A stretch of 64,000 bases of DNA, from the NCBI GenBank assembly GCA_030674155.1, contig CM060322.1, positions 61,264,382 to 61,328,381 of the forward strand. Reading direction: 5' to 3'. The notes beneath the pieces are model-generated. The model searched no databases and was not told where the DNA came from. It saw only the letters and a list, made by a program, of their open reading frames with translations. The DNA comes from Stramonita haemastoma. Taxonomy: Eukaryota > Mollusca > Gastropoda > Neogastropoda > Muricidae. Shown in pieces: positions 47,826 through 58,985 of this stretch. The translations under genes were made by a program, and so were the position numbers. Each line of letters begins with the position of its first letter. Position 1 is the first letter of the stretch.

Positions 47826-49286
47826 TTAACCGTCTTAGCCCCGTTGCGGCCGCAGCCGCCCGTAACAGCACCTGCTGCTAGATTCCGTTGCGGCCGTAGC
47901 CGCCCGTTGGTCCTGACCACGTGGGCAGTACTTTTCCATCACACACATACCTCGTGGTTCTCACACAATGTGTCTGAAATTTGGTGGGGCGATGCAGGGA
48001 AGGTTTCAGATGGTGCCAGTGATAAATTTAGACCACTAACAGTGTGTACTTGGGAGGGAAGGAAGAAAGCAAGGCTGGCGATAGAAACGCCTTTCATTCA
48101 TAACGCGTGGCGAAAAAAAATGGCGTCTTCGTTGGTAGCAGACGATTCATCTAACTAACTAGACAATAAAATGAACGTGTTTGCATTGGAAGTAGAAAAA
48201 ATTCAATGATAAATATTAAGTGAGTCAGAAATAAAAAGCTGACGGGGGAGAAGAGAAAGGAAATAACGCAGTTAGAGAGAAGAATGAACCCGACTACACG
48301 GCACATTCCTGCAAGCGTGGCGACCTGTGCTACCCACACGCTGTGGAGAAATTTGACAGGGGGGGGGAGGGGGGAGGTCCGCAGCATAAACGCCAGAAAA
48401 TGTGACGCCTTTTGTCTATTTTCTAGTTAATACCACACTTTTTATTTGAAACTCAACGGACAGATTTGCTGATGACGAAAATACCGAGAAGGAAAAGAAA
48501 ATAGACCTCAAGTCTGCCAAGGTGCCACAGGTGACAGCGATAGGTACACCCCCGACACATCCACATTTTGTGCTTTCTGTGATGTGATGTGTCCCTGTGC
48601 CATCACTATGACTACTTTAAAGGCTATCACGATTAAAATTTTGTAGAATTACAGAAGTTCTGTGTTGTTTCATGTTTGTCACACCTGTGTGGTGACACTG
48701 GTGACAATGTGACACTTATGTACAATATTACACTTCTGTGCACTTAACAAACATGTGGTAAGACATAGACATCTGAAATGCAGTATATAGGTAAGATATT
48801 GATTGAATATTCCTTGTTTTCAAAAGACAAAAAACCAGTTAAACAAAAAGTATGCCTCATCAAGACATATAAAACAATAGGTGTTATGAGGACATTGTGT
48901 GACACATCCTTGAAGTACAATTGCACACAAACATTAATAAACACGTTAGCTAGGCATCAGTTCTTTATTCAACACTTACATGTATGAATTTGTGTCTATT
49001 CCATATATATTTTGCTGGTTTATTGTATACAACATACTTTTACCTGTGATTGGTGACAAATAAGGTGACAACGACACGACATTTTGTGACCAGACATGTA
49101 AACTTGTCTTAAAATGCAAGTACAAAGATATATCTAGCTTGTGACAAAATTTCAGCTTGATAGCTTGTCATGTACACAGACAATTGTCTCAGGAGTAGAC
49201 TATGTCAGTTTGGGGTAGAAAACTTTAAAAGAATTCAAAATCTACAGGCAGTTTAGCTCTGTAGAATTCAACAACAAGAGGGTTAA
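47826..49286 (+). mobile_element. Non-autonomous piggyBac-type element with TTAA target duplication
   Basis: TTAA at 47826-47829 and at 49283-49286 bracket 1453 bp. The ends read CCGTCTTAG... and ...CAAGAGGG, so the termini match as CC(G/C)TCTT inverted repeats. A subterminal direct repeat 'gttgcggccg(c/t)agccgcccgt' occurs twice at the left end. Removing the element plus one TTAA joins the LINE frame without a gap, from ...NHL to KVFTDGS. Inside I see no transposase; a short frame ends at 48158. The minimal ends and TTAA specificity are features of the piggyBac superfamily. Confidence 0.82.
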
Positions 49287-50037
49287 AAGTCTTCACTGAT
49301 GGTTCAGTATATGAATCAAGAGCAGGATCAGGCTTTGTTATTCCTGCTGGTAAAATTCAAAAATCCTAATGCCTTGGAAAAGGTTTTTCTATATTTACAG
49401 CAGAATTATATGCAATTTTTATGGCACTTCTATTTTTATGTGACTGGCATCAAGCAAACGTTAACACTGTTTTCCGCGTTGACTCCAAATCTGTTTTATA
49501 TAGTTTACAAGACTGATACTCAAAGATCAGGAAAGATTTATTGTTTGATATAAGATACTCGATACATGTCATTATGTCAAAAGGTATTGAAATAGTATTT
49601 TGCTAGATTCCTTCACATTGTGGTATGTTTTGGAATGAAACAGCAGATAAATTGGCAAAACAAGGTGCGAAGAGAGATACAATTTTAAGTACATTAAAAC
49701 TCGATTTTCATGAAATTAATTCACCATTAGTGAAGCATATGCATAAATTCTATCTACGAGAAAATTCAGAACTAGGGTCTTGCCCAAGACACATTTCAAA
49801 TATATAAACTGCATTTAAACTCATGGAAAACCAAGTATTCCCAAAATGTTGTATGTACATGTTCTCACTCTTTATCTTGTGAACACATTCTTTTTGATTG
49901 CCCTATTTTGACATCATTATACACAAATTCTGGTATAGATCTGAAAAGGGAATCTGTGGGTTTACTCACCCATAGACCAGAAATTGTTGATATTGCTAAA
50001 GTGATTTCTTGGTCTGGTGTTAATGTTCTGTTATAGG
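49287..50037 (+). pseudogene. I-element RNase H domain and C-terminal Cys/His segment
   Basis: 'VFTDGSVYESRAGSGF', 'FTAELYAIFMALLF', 'FRVDSKSVLYSL' and 'ETADKLAKQGA' carry the four acidic residues expected of RNase H (DEDD). They lie in different frames because of small indels. Near 49850-49920, 'CTCSHSLSCEHILFDCP' is the Cys/His segment usual after RNase H in this clade. The reading ends at a stop near 50035. Confidence 0.85.
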
Positions 50038-50156
50038 TTTTCTTTTGAATTTAATTGTTGGATTTGTTTTAGATACTTTTTTTTTTTTTCCTGTAGCAAT
50101 ATCACCTAGAGTGAACGGACTGAAATGAAAAACAAACAAACAAACCCACAGCCTTC

Positions 50157-51440
50157 CTCACATGCAATGTTTTAAATATCGATTTCACATCTTTAGAATC
50201 AACAATAAAATCATTATCATCTCAATCATTTTCAGACATTTTTTTGCAGGTTAAAAAGAACAGATTCAAGCTCATGTTTATTATCTTCATGCTCAAAGCG
50301 GCAATAGAAATCATTAAGTTTGTCAGAAAAAGCTTTTTGTTCCTCTAATGGCATCAACTGTGCCCAAAAGTTATCTTTAACCCCCTCCATGCTTTCGCCA
50401 GATGACCCCTTTGAAACTGTTCAACTTTCTCTTTGTACAATCTTTTACCCTCCCAAATTTCTTTTTGGAGTTTCTTTTGAATTGCTCTGCAAACCATTTC
50501 ATCACTGCTCTGAAAACTTTCTTTTTGTTAAGAGATGATTTTAATGTTTTTAGTCACCCAAGGCTTATTATTGTTGGGGAATTGTGTAACGGTTTTTTGT
50601 TGATTAGATTTTTACAAAAAAGAAATATAATCATGCACAACATCAGTTGCTTCATCAACATTCTCACCGAGTCGAGAAACACTCCAGTCAGTTCACCCAA
50701 AACAACCTTTCATCTCTTCCACACTTTCATTCGTCCACACTTTCCATTTTTTTTCACAATCAGGTCAGTTTTAATTTTGGGTTTGTAAGCAGGCATGAGA
50801 TAGACTGTACTGCGGTCTGATGTTGCAAGGGGTGGGAGAGCAACAGGCTTAAATGCATCTAAAATATTTCCAAAACATTTGTCTAAAATATCGATTTTGG
50901 TGAGTTAAAAACAAGGCAAAACATGTTTTAAATCACAGTGAATAAAATTGCCAAGCACAAAACAGGGCGAGTCAGAGCTTTTACTTGTAGTCCGTGTAGT
51001 GTCTGGGATCTCCATGGCAGCACAGGCAGATGACGAAACATACTGTCACAAACACCTGGCCAAACTCTTGGTAAATATTTTTGGTGATGGGACACTGACA
51101 ACAATTCAACATTCGGTCTACACACTTGCTTCCTCACCTTGACATTCCCTCTTGGCACCAACTTTCATTCACGCACAGGCACACGCCACCACCTTTTTTT
51201 CCTCTCTCCTCTTTCTCTGTCCACTTGATATGGCACACCAAAACCATTCAAAGACTCTCATCACTAATAAAATCACTAAACCAGGTTTCAGTAAAACAAA
51301 ATAATCATGAATTCTAGTTTCAGATAAAAATAGCAAGAGATAATAGAACAGTAACAAAATGAAATCAGACAAGATGAGTTCTAGTACAGAATGTCCAGAA
51401 GGTGGCGATTTTCTATATTGAAAGAGCCCCATGGCATTTA
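50157..51440 (-). mobile_element. CR1/L2-like LINE, 5' half (endonuclease and linker)
   Basis: On the minus strand, from about 51300 downward, endonuclease-like pieces appear in order: 'GKKGGGVRVCMNESW', 'QEFGQVFVTVCF' and 'LGNFIHCDLKHVL', then 'ATSDHSTVYLMPAYKPKIK', the catalytic SDH block. A linker with 'LNKKKVFRAVMKWF' follows. It stops at 'VRKAVG' (about 50157), which continues in the RT half at 43234. The two parts are one element split by the I LINE. The old 5' end is lost near the 51.45-kb tandem repeat. Confidence 0.78.
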
Positions 51441-51449
51441 CTTGTGAAT

Positions 51450-51860
51450 GTGAAGTCCACAGACTGTATTGTGCTATAATACTCAAAGAGATTAACAATG
51501 TTAAAGTCCACAGACTGTATGTGCTATAATACTCAAAGAGATGAACAATGTGAAAGTCCACAGACTTATGGCTATAATAACTCAAAGATGAACAATGTAA
51601 GTCCACAGACTGTATTGTGCAATACTCAAGAGTTGAACATGAAAGTCCACAGAGAGCTTATTGTGACTTAATCAAACTATCCAAAGAGATTGAACAATGT
51701 GAAATGTCCACAGACATGTATTGTGCTATAATAAACTCAGAGATTAACAATGTGAAAGTCCACAGACTATTGTACTATAAACAACTCAAAGAGATTGAAC
51801 AATGTGAAAGTCCACACTATTGTCTATAATAACTCAAGCAATGTGAAAGCCACAGACTAA
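51450..51860. repeat. Tandem repeat, unit about 50 bp, 8-9 copies
   Basis: 'aatgtgaaagtccacagact' followed by 'tgtattgtgctataatactc' and 'aaagagattaac' repeats. Later copies are ragged, with scattered indels. Confidence 0.92.
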
Positions 51861-53309
51861 CAAAAACCAAGAATCTGTCACCAGATGAAGAGTGGTGAAC
51901 TGGAAAGATGTGTTGACAATCGTCCTCCTCTCTGTAAATTTCAATGCAAGATTGATGAGTATTTTTCCTCTACATCAACTGATTTTCTCTCACTTCTAGC
52001 ACACAAGAGAACAGTACCTTTCTCATAAACACAAAGTAATTGGCCAAGAAACTTCTTTAAAAACAAACCTACAATGGTAAATAACAGAAAATGATGCAAT
52101 ACATTAAAAAAAAAACTGAAAAGCCAGACATGCTAACACGACTACTTGCACTTTGCATGTTAAGTTTTGTGCCTTGTGGTCTGTCACATAAAAGTCTGGC
52201 CAATCCCATCTTGTATTGCCCCACCAACCAGAGGCCTCATCAGGATGGGCACAAGTGTATGTTGAAAGTACATGTTTTGCTTGCAGGGCTTCAGGAGGGG
52301 CAGCAGCAAGGTTACCAGCTTTTAAAAAAATGTATGTGAATTGTAATAAGTTATACTCGTCATCACACTGTATGATTTAGTTGAAGTGCTAGTGATGATC
52401 AGTATGAATTTATTTCAACTGGATGTGCTCTGGTGGGGTTGTCCAAGTATGATGAATATCTTGTGCATTTGCACAGGTCATGTTGATGGTGCCCACAAAT
52501 GTACAGGTTTCTTATTCTTGCTCTGAACTTAAGCAGCTCTATTCCAAAATCCTACTTATAACACTTTTAAATCCAGCCTCTAGACATACTTATTCCAAAC
52601 GCAAGATTTTCCCCTCCAGTTCATCTCATATCTGTCCCTGCTTTTAACGACCAAATCCCCATCACCCTGATTTTTGTGTGTGCACGAGGTTTGCACTTTG
52701 TGTGTGCATCATGTACATTTGAATTTCGTTAATACTTTTCATTGTTATGGTTGTTGTAAGAAAAGGCTGAATGTTAAAGATATAGCGCTATATAAATTTC
52801 ATCTATCATTATTAATTTACAGTTTAATTTTTTAATTTTTTTTTATCCTCCAAACCGCCAGGAGTACTCTTCCGCCTGCCGCCTTAAACCCCGCCCACTC
52901 CCTGTCCGCCCCAAGCCGTCACGCCCAAAGCGAAAGTAATCTCGACTAATTATAGACTTCACTGACTGGAGAGCTCCATAGCATCCATCCGGGTATTCTA
53001 TCCCCCTCTCGCCATCTTTGTTCGCTGCAAAAGCGTATTGAAATTTCTGAGGATTTTTTTTTTACAATTTTTTGTGTTGACCCAGAAAAAAATCACATTG
53101 CATTTCGTGCTGACAACACGAGTGCTGCTAGCTTGACAACTGACCATATGTTTTAACCCTGAAAATATGTTTAGCCGACAGTCATGACATCGACGTGAAT
53201 GAACCCGGACCCATCTGACAAAGAATATGTAGCGAGTGAAGACTGATGAAGTGACATAGCGAAGTGTACGACCCCTATCGAACATCAACGCAGGTGGTGA
53301 CAGAGCATG
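51861..53309. other. Intergenic DNA, no gene recognised
   Basis: A 'tatagcgctatataaattt' fragment at about 52782 matches the small repeat at 3850 and 45240. 52850-52925 is C-rich. A TTAA followed by 'accccgccc' lies at 52884. I see no exon that I would defend. Confidence 0.5.
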
Positions 53310-53470
53310 TGTGGCAACGACTGGATTGGCGTCTACTTGCAGTGGTGTCAGGATGATTTTGCTACTGAAAATCTCAGTTCTGTGAAAGCTCAGTATGGCA
53401 CCGACTGATTGCGTCTACTTCGCGTGGTTGTCAGGATGATTTTCTACTGAAATTGTCCGTTCTGTGCTAC
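53310..53470. repeat. Imperfect tandem duplication, about 85 bp
   Basis: 'gcgtctacttgcagtggtgt' and 'caggatgattttgctactga' at 53329-53370 recur with small losses at 53410-53450. Confidence 0.8.
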
Positions 53471-53559
53471 AGTGGCCCTGCTCGACCACAGAAAAATCTG
53501 TGTCAGCAGTGGATTATTTCTATTTGTGTTTCCTCTGGAGTTGTTCGACCTCATGGCGA

Positions 53560-54371
53560 CTCAAACTAACCTGTACGCAAAGCAGAAACTCTGGCGTCAG
53601 GTGTGCCTGAGGAGATGGTGGAGTCATTTCAGCCCACCACCACTGTTGAGATTCGTGCCTACATTGGTTTCTTATGTTCATGAATATTTCTCCACTTCCA
53701 AATATGAGAATGTACTGGCAAGGGAAAGCCCCACTTCCAATGCATGGGTCTCTTCTATCATGCCAAAGAATCGATTCCAACTGCTGGCATGGCATTTTCA
53801 CTGGCTCGTCTGGAGAAGTTGCCAGGAAAGGCCCTGGGGTGTTGTCAAAGCCAGGTATTCTCGACCCCAGGCAGTTGCAGAGTACAGTCTCGAACTACAA
53901 TGGTGTCGACAAGCATGACCAATTCCGCTCCTACTATGGGTCCCAGTTGAAGTTCTCGAATGGTGGAAATATGTACTGTTCTGCTTGGACACAGCCTGTG
54001 TCAATGCATATATCATCAACAAGAACAGTGCAGCTGCCCCACTGAAAAAGCATGTGGACTTTCAGATGAAAATCCTCAAGGCATGGTGAATGGTTTCCAA
54101 TGGCCAAAGTGCAAGGGTCATCCCAGGTCTCACGCTCCAGGCCAGGACAAAGACACACTCCCAGCAAAATTCAGTCTGCCAGAGGGAAGAGGGACTGTGT
54201 GCTCTGCAGTAACACACTCCCAGCAAAATTCAGTCTGCCAGAGAGAAGAGGGAGTGTGTGCTCTGCAGGAAAACACCAGCAGGCTTTGCCATCCAGTCTT
54301 CCCATGAGAGTGTCACATGCCAGGTAGCCTTGTGCAAGGATCGCGGGTGCTTCCGCTCCTTTCATCAGTAG
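53560..54371 (+). pseudogene. piggyBac-like transposase relic, catalytic core deleted
   Basis: Family blocks appear in order but in shifting frames: 'EIRAYIGFLMFMNISPLP' with 'MRMYWQGK', 'SSIMPKNRFQLLAWHFHW', 'VSNYNGVDKHDQFRSYYG' and 'LDTACVNAYIINKNS'. At 54267-54371 a C-terminal cysteine-rich domain follows ('CVLCRKTPAGF', 'VTCQVALCKDRGCFRSFH'). The region between the 'NRF' block and the 'YN..GVD' block, which normally holds most of the DDE/D catalytic fold, is nearly absent. A 57-bp tandem duplication (54159-54270) precedes the Cys-rich end. The element is non-functional. Confidence 0.75.
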
Positions 54372-55002
54372 GGGATTAGGTCCCAACACACTCTTTCTTA
54401 GCTGCCACACCCGTTTCTGACTCTTCTTTCCCTGGACTGGACTTGTTGTAATGTTGTAAAACAGAATGCAATTAGAAGTCATAAAACAAGCATACAAAGT
54501 TGTGAAATGTGAAGTGTACAAAGTGTTGAATGTATACAAATGTGAATTGTGTAAAAAGAAAAATTGCACCCTGAAATATTGGATGGATACCAGATCAACT
54601 ATAAAATGGGCATATGCGAGTACTGTAATGCATCATAGAAAGGGTTCAGAGCTGGTAGACCAAAGAGTTTTCAAGAAAGGTTTTAACCAGATCTGGCTAG
54701 ACAAGTAGTCAAGGCTTGAGAACAGTGATAATGGCATGTGATATTGGCTGTGTATTTTTTTTTTTTTTAAATTGTTAAATGGCAAGAACAATTCCTTTAC
54801 TAAAGGACTTTGAGCATCACGCAAAAACACTGACACCGGGAGGCTGTACAAAATTAATTATTCATTAAGACTTGATCAGTTAGGAGACACCCCCCCCCTC
54901 TCTCTCTGTGTATGCACCATCTGGGGGGGAGGGGGGGGGGGACAACTGATACTGGCTTTCACCTCATCTGGATATCTCTCCAACTCAGAAAGTGGAAAAA
55001 CA
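54372..55002. other. No gene recognised
   Basis: An 80-codon frame at 54466-54708 has no recognisable features. A C run (54888) with CT repeats and a G run (54923-54941) are present. Confidence 0.5.
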
Positions 55003-56521
55003 GCTTCAGTAAGGGAAGTGACAGCTTGACAGCCTGTGCAGGATACCTGCGTTGATCATGGCCAATTCCTCCATTTCCGGCACTGCTGACCCATGATGTA
55101 GTACAGTAGGAGCGGCGTTGGTCCAACAGGTCCCCTGCACCATGTTGACATTGTAGACCAGCACAGGTGTGGGCATCTCCAACAGTCTTCCTGAAAATAT
55201 ATACCCCAGATAATTTACTTTTAAATCTCTTTTAAAAAAAAAACACAAAAAAACCCTCATATAATTCCTTAAAAAAAATTTTTTTTAAACCACACACACA
55301 CAAAAATAACTCGCTTTTCATTTTTGTAAATCCATGCATTTTTTCCCCTGAAAAAAGAAAACCTTGGTTAACACCACTACGTTACAATTACTCAACTATT
55401 GACAAAGTCATTACTAATTCTTACTTTTTCCCCCTGAAAAAAAAAAGTTTAGACCGATTAATTTTAGGTACTGAACTTACCTCTGACCACAAAGCAGTGC
55501 AGACAGACCCCATGGTAGGAGGCTGCACCCCAGTGGACAGACAGCACCGTCACCATCCTCTTGTCCTGCCAAACTGTTGCCACCATGTCCCCCTCTGTCC
55601 ATCACATCCTGGTCTCCCCCTTCTTCGGGCGCTGGGCCTTTGGCGTACACTGGCTGAAGACCCTGTCTTTGGGCCACTGCTTGTGGTTAGTTAACCGTAT
55701 GCTGCCACAGGCATCGGTCTTCTTCCTCAGCAAGTCCTGCAGGGCCACGCAGTTAAAAAAAAAAAAAAAAAATGGTGAGGAACAGGTGGTTGTTCTTTCC
55801 CAGGTAGTCCTCAGCCAGCTTGGTGACAACAGGGTGACCCAGTCTGCCTGAAAGAAACAAGCAACAGATACTGTTAGGTCCTAGACCGACTCTTGTCACT
55901 CTTTACGCATACAACATATATGAATCCTATTTAACTGCTTAACTGCACTGTTGAACAGCATTTGTCAAAAAACCGTCGCCAGCAATGCTCAGTTGACGAT
56001 AGCTATTCGTCATGATTCAACGCCGTCTCTGTTTTGTCCAGCATGTGCCCGAGCGCAATATGATAGCAGTGAATGGGTTAAAGAAAGAAAAATAAACCTG
56101 GGATTTAGCACTTAAAAAGTAACATAATATGCATGATTACTTATTACCGCAAATCTGAATGCCACATCTCTTCAACCCACACTTGCACTCGTCCCCCCCC
56201 CCCCCCTTTTTTTTTAAAGTACTCGCCAACAAATAAAAGCCAAAAGGAAAAATAATCTTACTTGGTTCAGTGTGCTTGGTCTTTCCCATGTAGACATTGC
56301 ATGTCAGGAGGCAGCCTGTCTTGGGGTTGGCACAGCACCAGATGATGTACAGCTTGAGGTGCCATCTTTCTATGCAGCTGACCATGGCCCCCCTCATCCA
56401 TACTCAGCTCCCTGGGGGGCCAAGATGACAGCAAAATGATCGCTGCTGTGCAATTCATCATGCACTTCCTAATCCAAAGTCCAGGACCAATGATGGATTG
56501 CAGACTGACAAACCCAGACAA
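55003..56521 (-). pseudogene. piggyBac-like transposase gene relic with three exons
   Basis: On the minus strand, exon 1 (56521-56262) ends 'LSMDEG', 'WHLKLYIIWCCANPKTGC' and 'VYMGK', matching the family's DE-box and K-W-x-L..tGY..YtGK region. Its donor is GTAAGA. Exon 2 (55847-55481) has 'LGHPVVTKLAEDYLGKNNHL', 'VALQDLLRKKTDACGSIRL' and 'VATVWQDKRMVTVLSVHW', with donor GTAAG. Exon 3 (55190-about 55003) has 'PTPVLVYNVNMV' and, one frame over, 'DLLDQRRSY'. Both introns are bounded by GT and a Py-rich AG. A T17 run replaces the expected DNFFTS block, and an in-frame TGA follows 'KKGETRM', so it is broken. Intron-bearing piggyBac genes can be domesticated; here decay is more likely. Confidence 0.68.
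56055..56081 (-). other. Possible piggyBac terminus (TTAACCCATTCACTGC on minus strand)
   Basis: TTAA at 56078-56081 is followed on the minus strand by CCCATTCACTGC, typical of piggyBac ends. I found no matching opposite end, so this may be chance or a solo end. It lies in intron 1 of the transposase relic. Confidence 0.3.
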
Positions 56522-56859
56522 GACGTGTACCGTTTGACCAATGAAAGTAAGAGAGCCTTGCTATGTAACACACACAGGTCCTGTTCCTTAAACACTTCTG
56601 CCAAGAGGGGGCCCCCTCATTGACGACTTTTTGCTCCCATTGGGGTAGTGGCCATTTCAGTTACCCAACAACAGAAAGGGAGGAGGTATCTGCTGCACCA
56701 ACAACACTAACAGAAGTGCCCTGTAGACATGCAGCTTGGCCTAGAATTATTTTCACCCAGCCAACCACACAGGCCATATATCGAGGCCTTTTCCTTGTTG
56801 AAAATCCAAGTTTACAACTATAAAAATCGACACTTTGCCCAGCTTACCAAAGAGGCCAT

Positions 56860-57060
56860 ATCAGTGCTGTTGGTGGAACACTGCCTAAAGCTAATCCAAT
56901 CATGTTTATAGTCCTGCCGACCACACCAGGCCATATCAGGGCTGTCACCTCTGACACAAGTTAGACATGAGTAGGGGTCTATGGGAAGACGGACAGAAAT
57001 GCTACAGACAATTCTATGCCCCTGTGCTGTGACATGTTGCAATTTGTTATTAGTAACTAC
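56860..57060. repeat. Dispersed repeat, second copy at about 57655-57790
   Basis: 'acatgagtaggggtctatgg' followed by 'gacagaaatgctacaga' and 'cccctgtgctgtgac' recurs at 57690 with small changes. It overlaps the start of the 'ccgaccacacaggccatatc' family. Confidence 0.8.
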
Positions 57061-57061
57061 T

Positions 57062-57320
57062 TAATATGTTCCAATCCAATCTAATCATGTTTATAGCCCT
57101 GCCGACCACACAGCCATATCAGGGCTGTCACCTTGTCAAATTGAAAACTGCACAACTATATACAGATTCAATCGGGGTATAAAACCAACTCTTACTGTCC
57201 TTGCTTGCATTGAAGCCCTGGTCAGCCACAATAGTTTAGGACAGACCGCGTTGTAGGAAAACTCGCGTCAATCACACATAAAAAGAGATAAAACCAAAAC
57301 CAGACTCCTTAAAACAATCT
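57062..57320. repeat. Dispersed repeat, second copy at 60115-60375
   Basis: 'ctaatcatgtttatagccct', 'gaccacacagccatatcagg', 'aaaaccaactct' and 'agataaaaccaaaa' occur in the same order at 60120-60350. A shorter copy is at 56878-56965. The copies differ by roughly 10-20% by eye. The family is unknown to me. Confidence 0.82.
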
Positions 57321-57840
57321 TCTTAGAGACCGACCATAGCACTTTCACTCATATCAGACAAACGGCAATTGGGAGTGCCAAGGCAATACCACTGTCTCCG
57401 TGACACTCAGTCCCACGGGCAATACTATGTGTGGTGGTGTGAGGCTGCCAGTCCTTTGCCTTTTCCAGAGTGGAAGAGGCAACAACAAGAACAAAGGACA
57501 ATTAGGAAAAAGCCTGCCTGACTGCTGCCCTGGAGATGTCTACTCTTCAGTCTGGAGCATTCAGGTTGTCTCATCCCAAGATGCCACGTCCTGATTACTT
57601 TGCCCACCCACTGTGCCTGTGGTTCCCTCAGAAACTGAGGAACTGTCATCTGACCTGTCACAATACAGACTGTAAAGGCTGCACTTTGACATGAGCAGGC
57701 GTCTATGGGAAGGACAGACAAAATGCTACAGATTATTATGTCCCTGTGCTGTGACGTGTTGCATTTTGTTATTAGTATCTACATTGTGAAGAGTGTGCTT
57801 TTGACTTGAAAGAAAGTGTACATCAAAATACAGGCAGTAA
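57321..57840. other. Repeat-derived DNA, no intact gene
   Basis: 'caattgggagtgc' and 'ctgtctccgtgacact' at 57366-57407 reappear at about 62255-62335, so the two places share an ancestor. The 98-codon minus-strand frame here is not recognised. Confidence 0.4.
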
Positions 57841-57849
57841 AGTGCCGTT

Positions 57850-58065
57850 CTTTTACTGACAGGTCCTGGACAGACAATTTCTACCTCCTAAAGGAGGAAT
57901 ATTTTGCAGTGTGGGTGCTGCGGCAGAAAGGTGCCCAGCTGGCATGACTGTGCTGTCACAGCTGGACCTCCCACACTGTTGCTGCTTTCCACCCATCCTG
58001 ACATACAGACACACTGCTATGCAGCCAACAAGCGGGTGGTAAGATTACCAAAGGAGCCTGGGGAA
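57850..58065 (+). pseudogene. Possible further piggyBac-like transposase fragment
   Basis: 'SWTDNFYLLKEEYF' and 'WHDCAVTAGPPTLLLLSTHP' vaguely follow the family's 'DNFyts..L...L' and 'W.D...V..LST.h' blocks with the right spacing. The match is weak and short. Confidence 0.33.
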
Positions 58066-58250
58066 CAGACCCATGTTGGCCCAAAAGGTGGCAACATTTC
58101 ACTGTTTATGATAATCTACTGGGAAGAAAATGGCCGGTCATACACACACACACACTGCCTCATAACGTAGCACATGGCCACATTTTTTCTTTGTTGTTTT
58201 ATGATAATGAACTGTGTATGGATAGATATGTAGATAGGAGCATAAATGTA
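58045..58250. repeat. Dispersed repeat, second copy at 59205-59410
   Basis: 'ggaacagacccatgttggcc' to 'aaggtggcaacat', then 'cacacacacactgcctca', then 'gaactgtgtatggata', occurs in the same order at 59214-59400. The copies point the same way. Confidence 0.85.
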
Positions 58251-58385
58251 ATGCGTATTGGTCAATGAACCATCCCCTGAGGAAGGCGCAGAGCCAAAAT
58301 ATCGGGGAAGTATTAATGTACTAGATATTATCTCTTGTTGGCATGACTATATATATATAATAACATATATATAAATACATATATA

Positions 58386-58985
58386 CAGTAAAATCCCCAC
58401 ATAACCCACCATCTAGCACACCCCCCCCCCCCCCACTTTGGGCCAAAAGTTGTGCACAGGGGTAACTACCTAGCAAACACCCACCCTGCTTTTTTTAGAG
58501 ACTATGCTCACTTTCACTAGGATTTGTGCAGACTGTTCTAAAAGTCATCTTTTCCCCCTTCTTTACCTTTTCGCATTTCTTTCCTTTTTTCTTATTCTTT
58601 GTCTTCTCTCCTCACTCCCACCCACCCTTCCCTAACAAAGTGAATTAAAATTACGTCATGCTTTTTCCACTGACGTCTTTTGTCTGTCAGTTACGTACCG
58701 GTACTTTGATGAGGCTTCTCGATGGCCGGAAGTTGGTTCTTGAATCTGTGCCTTTTTGCAAAATGCCAAAGCGACAGTCTTACACTGTATCTTTCAAATT
58801 GGAAGCCCTCCAGTATTTGGATAACGAAGCAGGTGGGAATGTTTCGGAGTGTGCCCGTGAATTTTTTTGGATAGGAAGAGAATCAGGGAATGGGGTGAAA
58901 ACAGAGATAGACCTGAACAGCAGTGCGGAAAAGACAAAAACGGAAACTGTCAAAAGGACCAGCAGTTAGATCTGAACACGTCGAC
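58386..58985 (+). mobile_element. pogo/Tigger-like transposon fragment with BrkDBD-type DNA-binding domain
   Basis: At 58384 a TA precedes 'cagtaaaatccccacataac', which resembles the inverted-repeat start of pogo/Tigger elements. An ATG at about 58764 opens 'MPKRQSYTVSFKLEALQYL' and 'GGNVSECARE', a helix-turn-helix N-terminus of the BrkDBD type. One frame over it continues 'IGRKRIREWGENRD', the recognition-helix part, so a one-base frameshift divides the domain. No DDE core follows. A C run lies at about 58423-58436. Confidence 0.55.

Larger units (their letters stand above)
43247..50145 (+). mobile_element. I-clade non-LTR retrotransposon, nearly full length, with a piggyBac-type insertion
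   Basis: ORF1, AP endonuclease, reverse transcriptase, RNase H and a terminal Cys/His segment follow in the order of the I clade. RNase H distinguishes this clade from CR1/L2. Without the inner 1.46-kb insertion the element is about 5.4 kb. It ends in an (AAAC)n tail at 50128-50145. Imperfect 11-12-bp flanks ('ccagcaggcttc' at 43235 and 'ccacagccttc' at 50146) look like a target-site duplication inside the older LINE. Many stops and frameshifts show it is inactive. Confidence 0.85.

Noticed and set aside
52884..54400. TTAA at 52884 as the left end of the piggyBac relic
   Set aside because: The next bases (acccc) do not match a convincing terminal repeat, and no right end was found.
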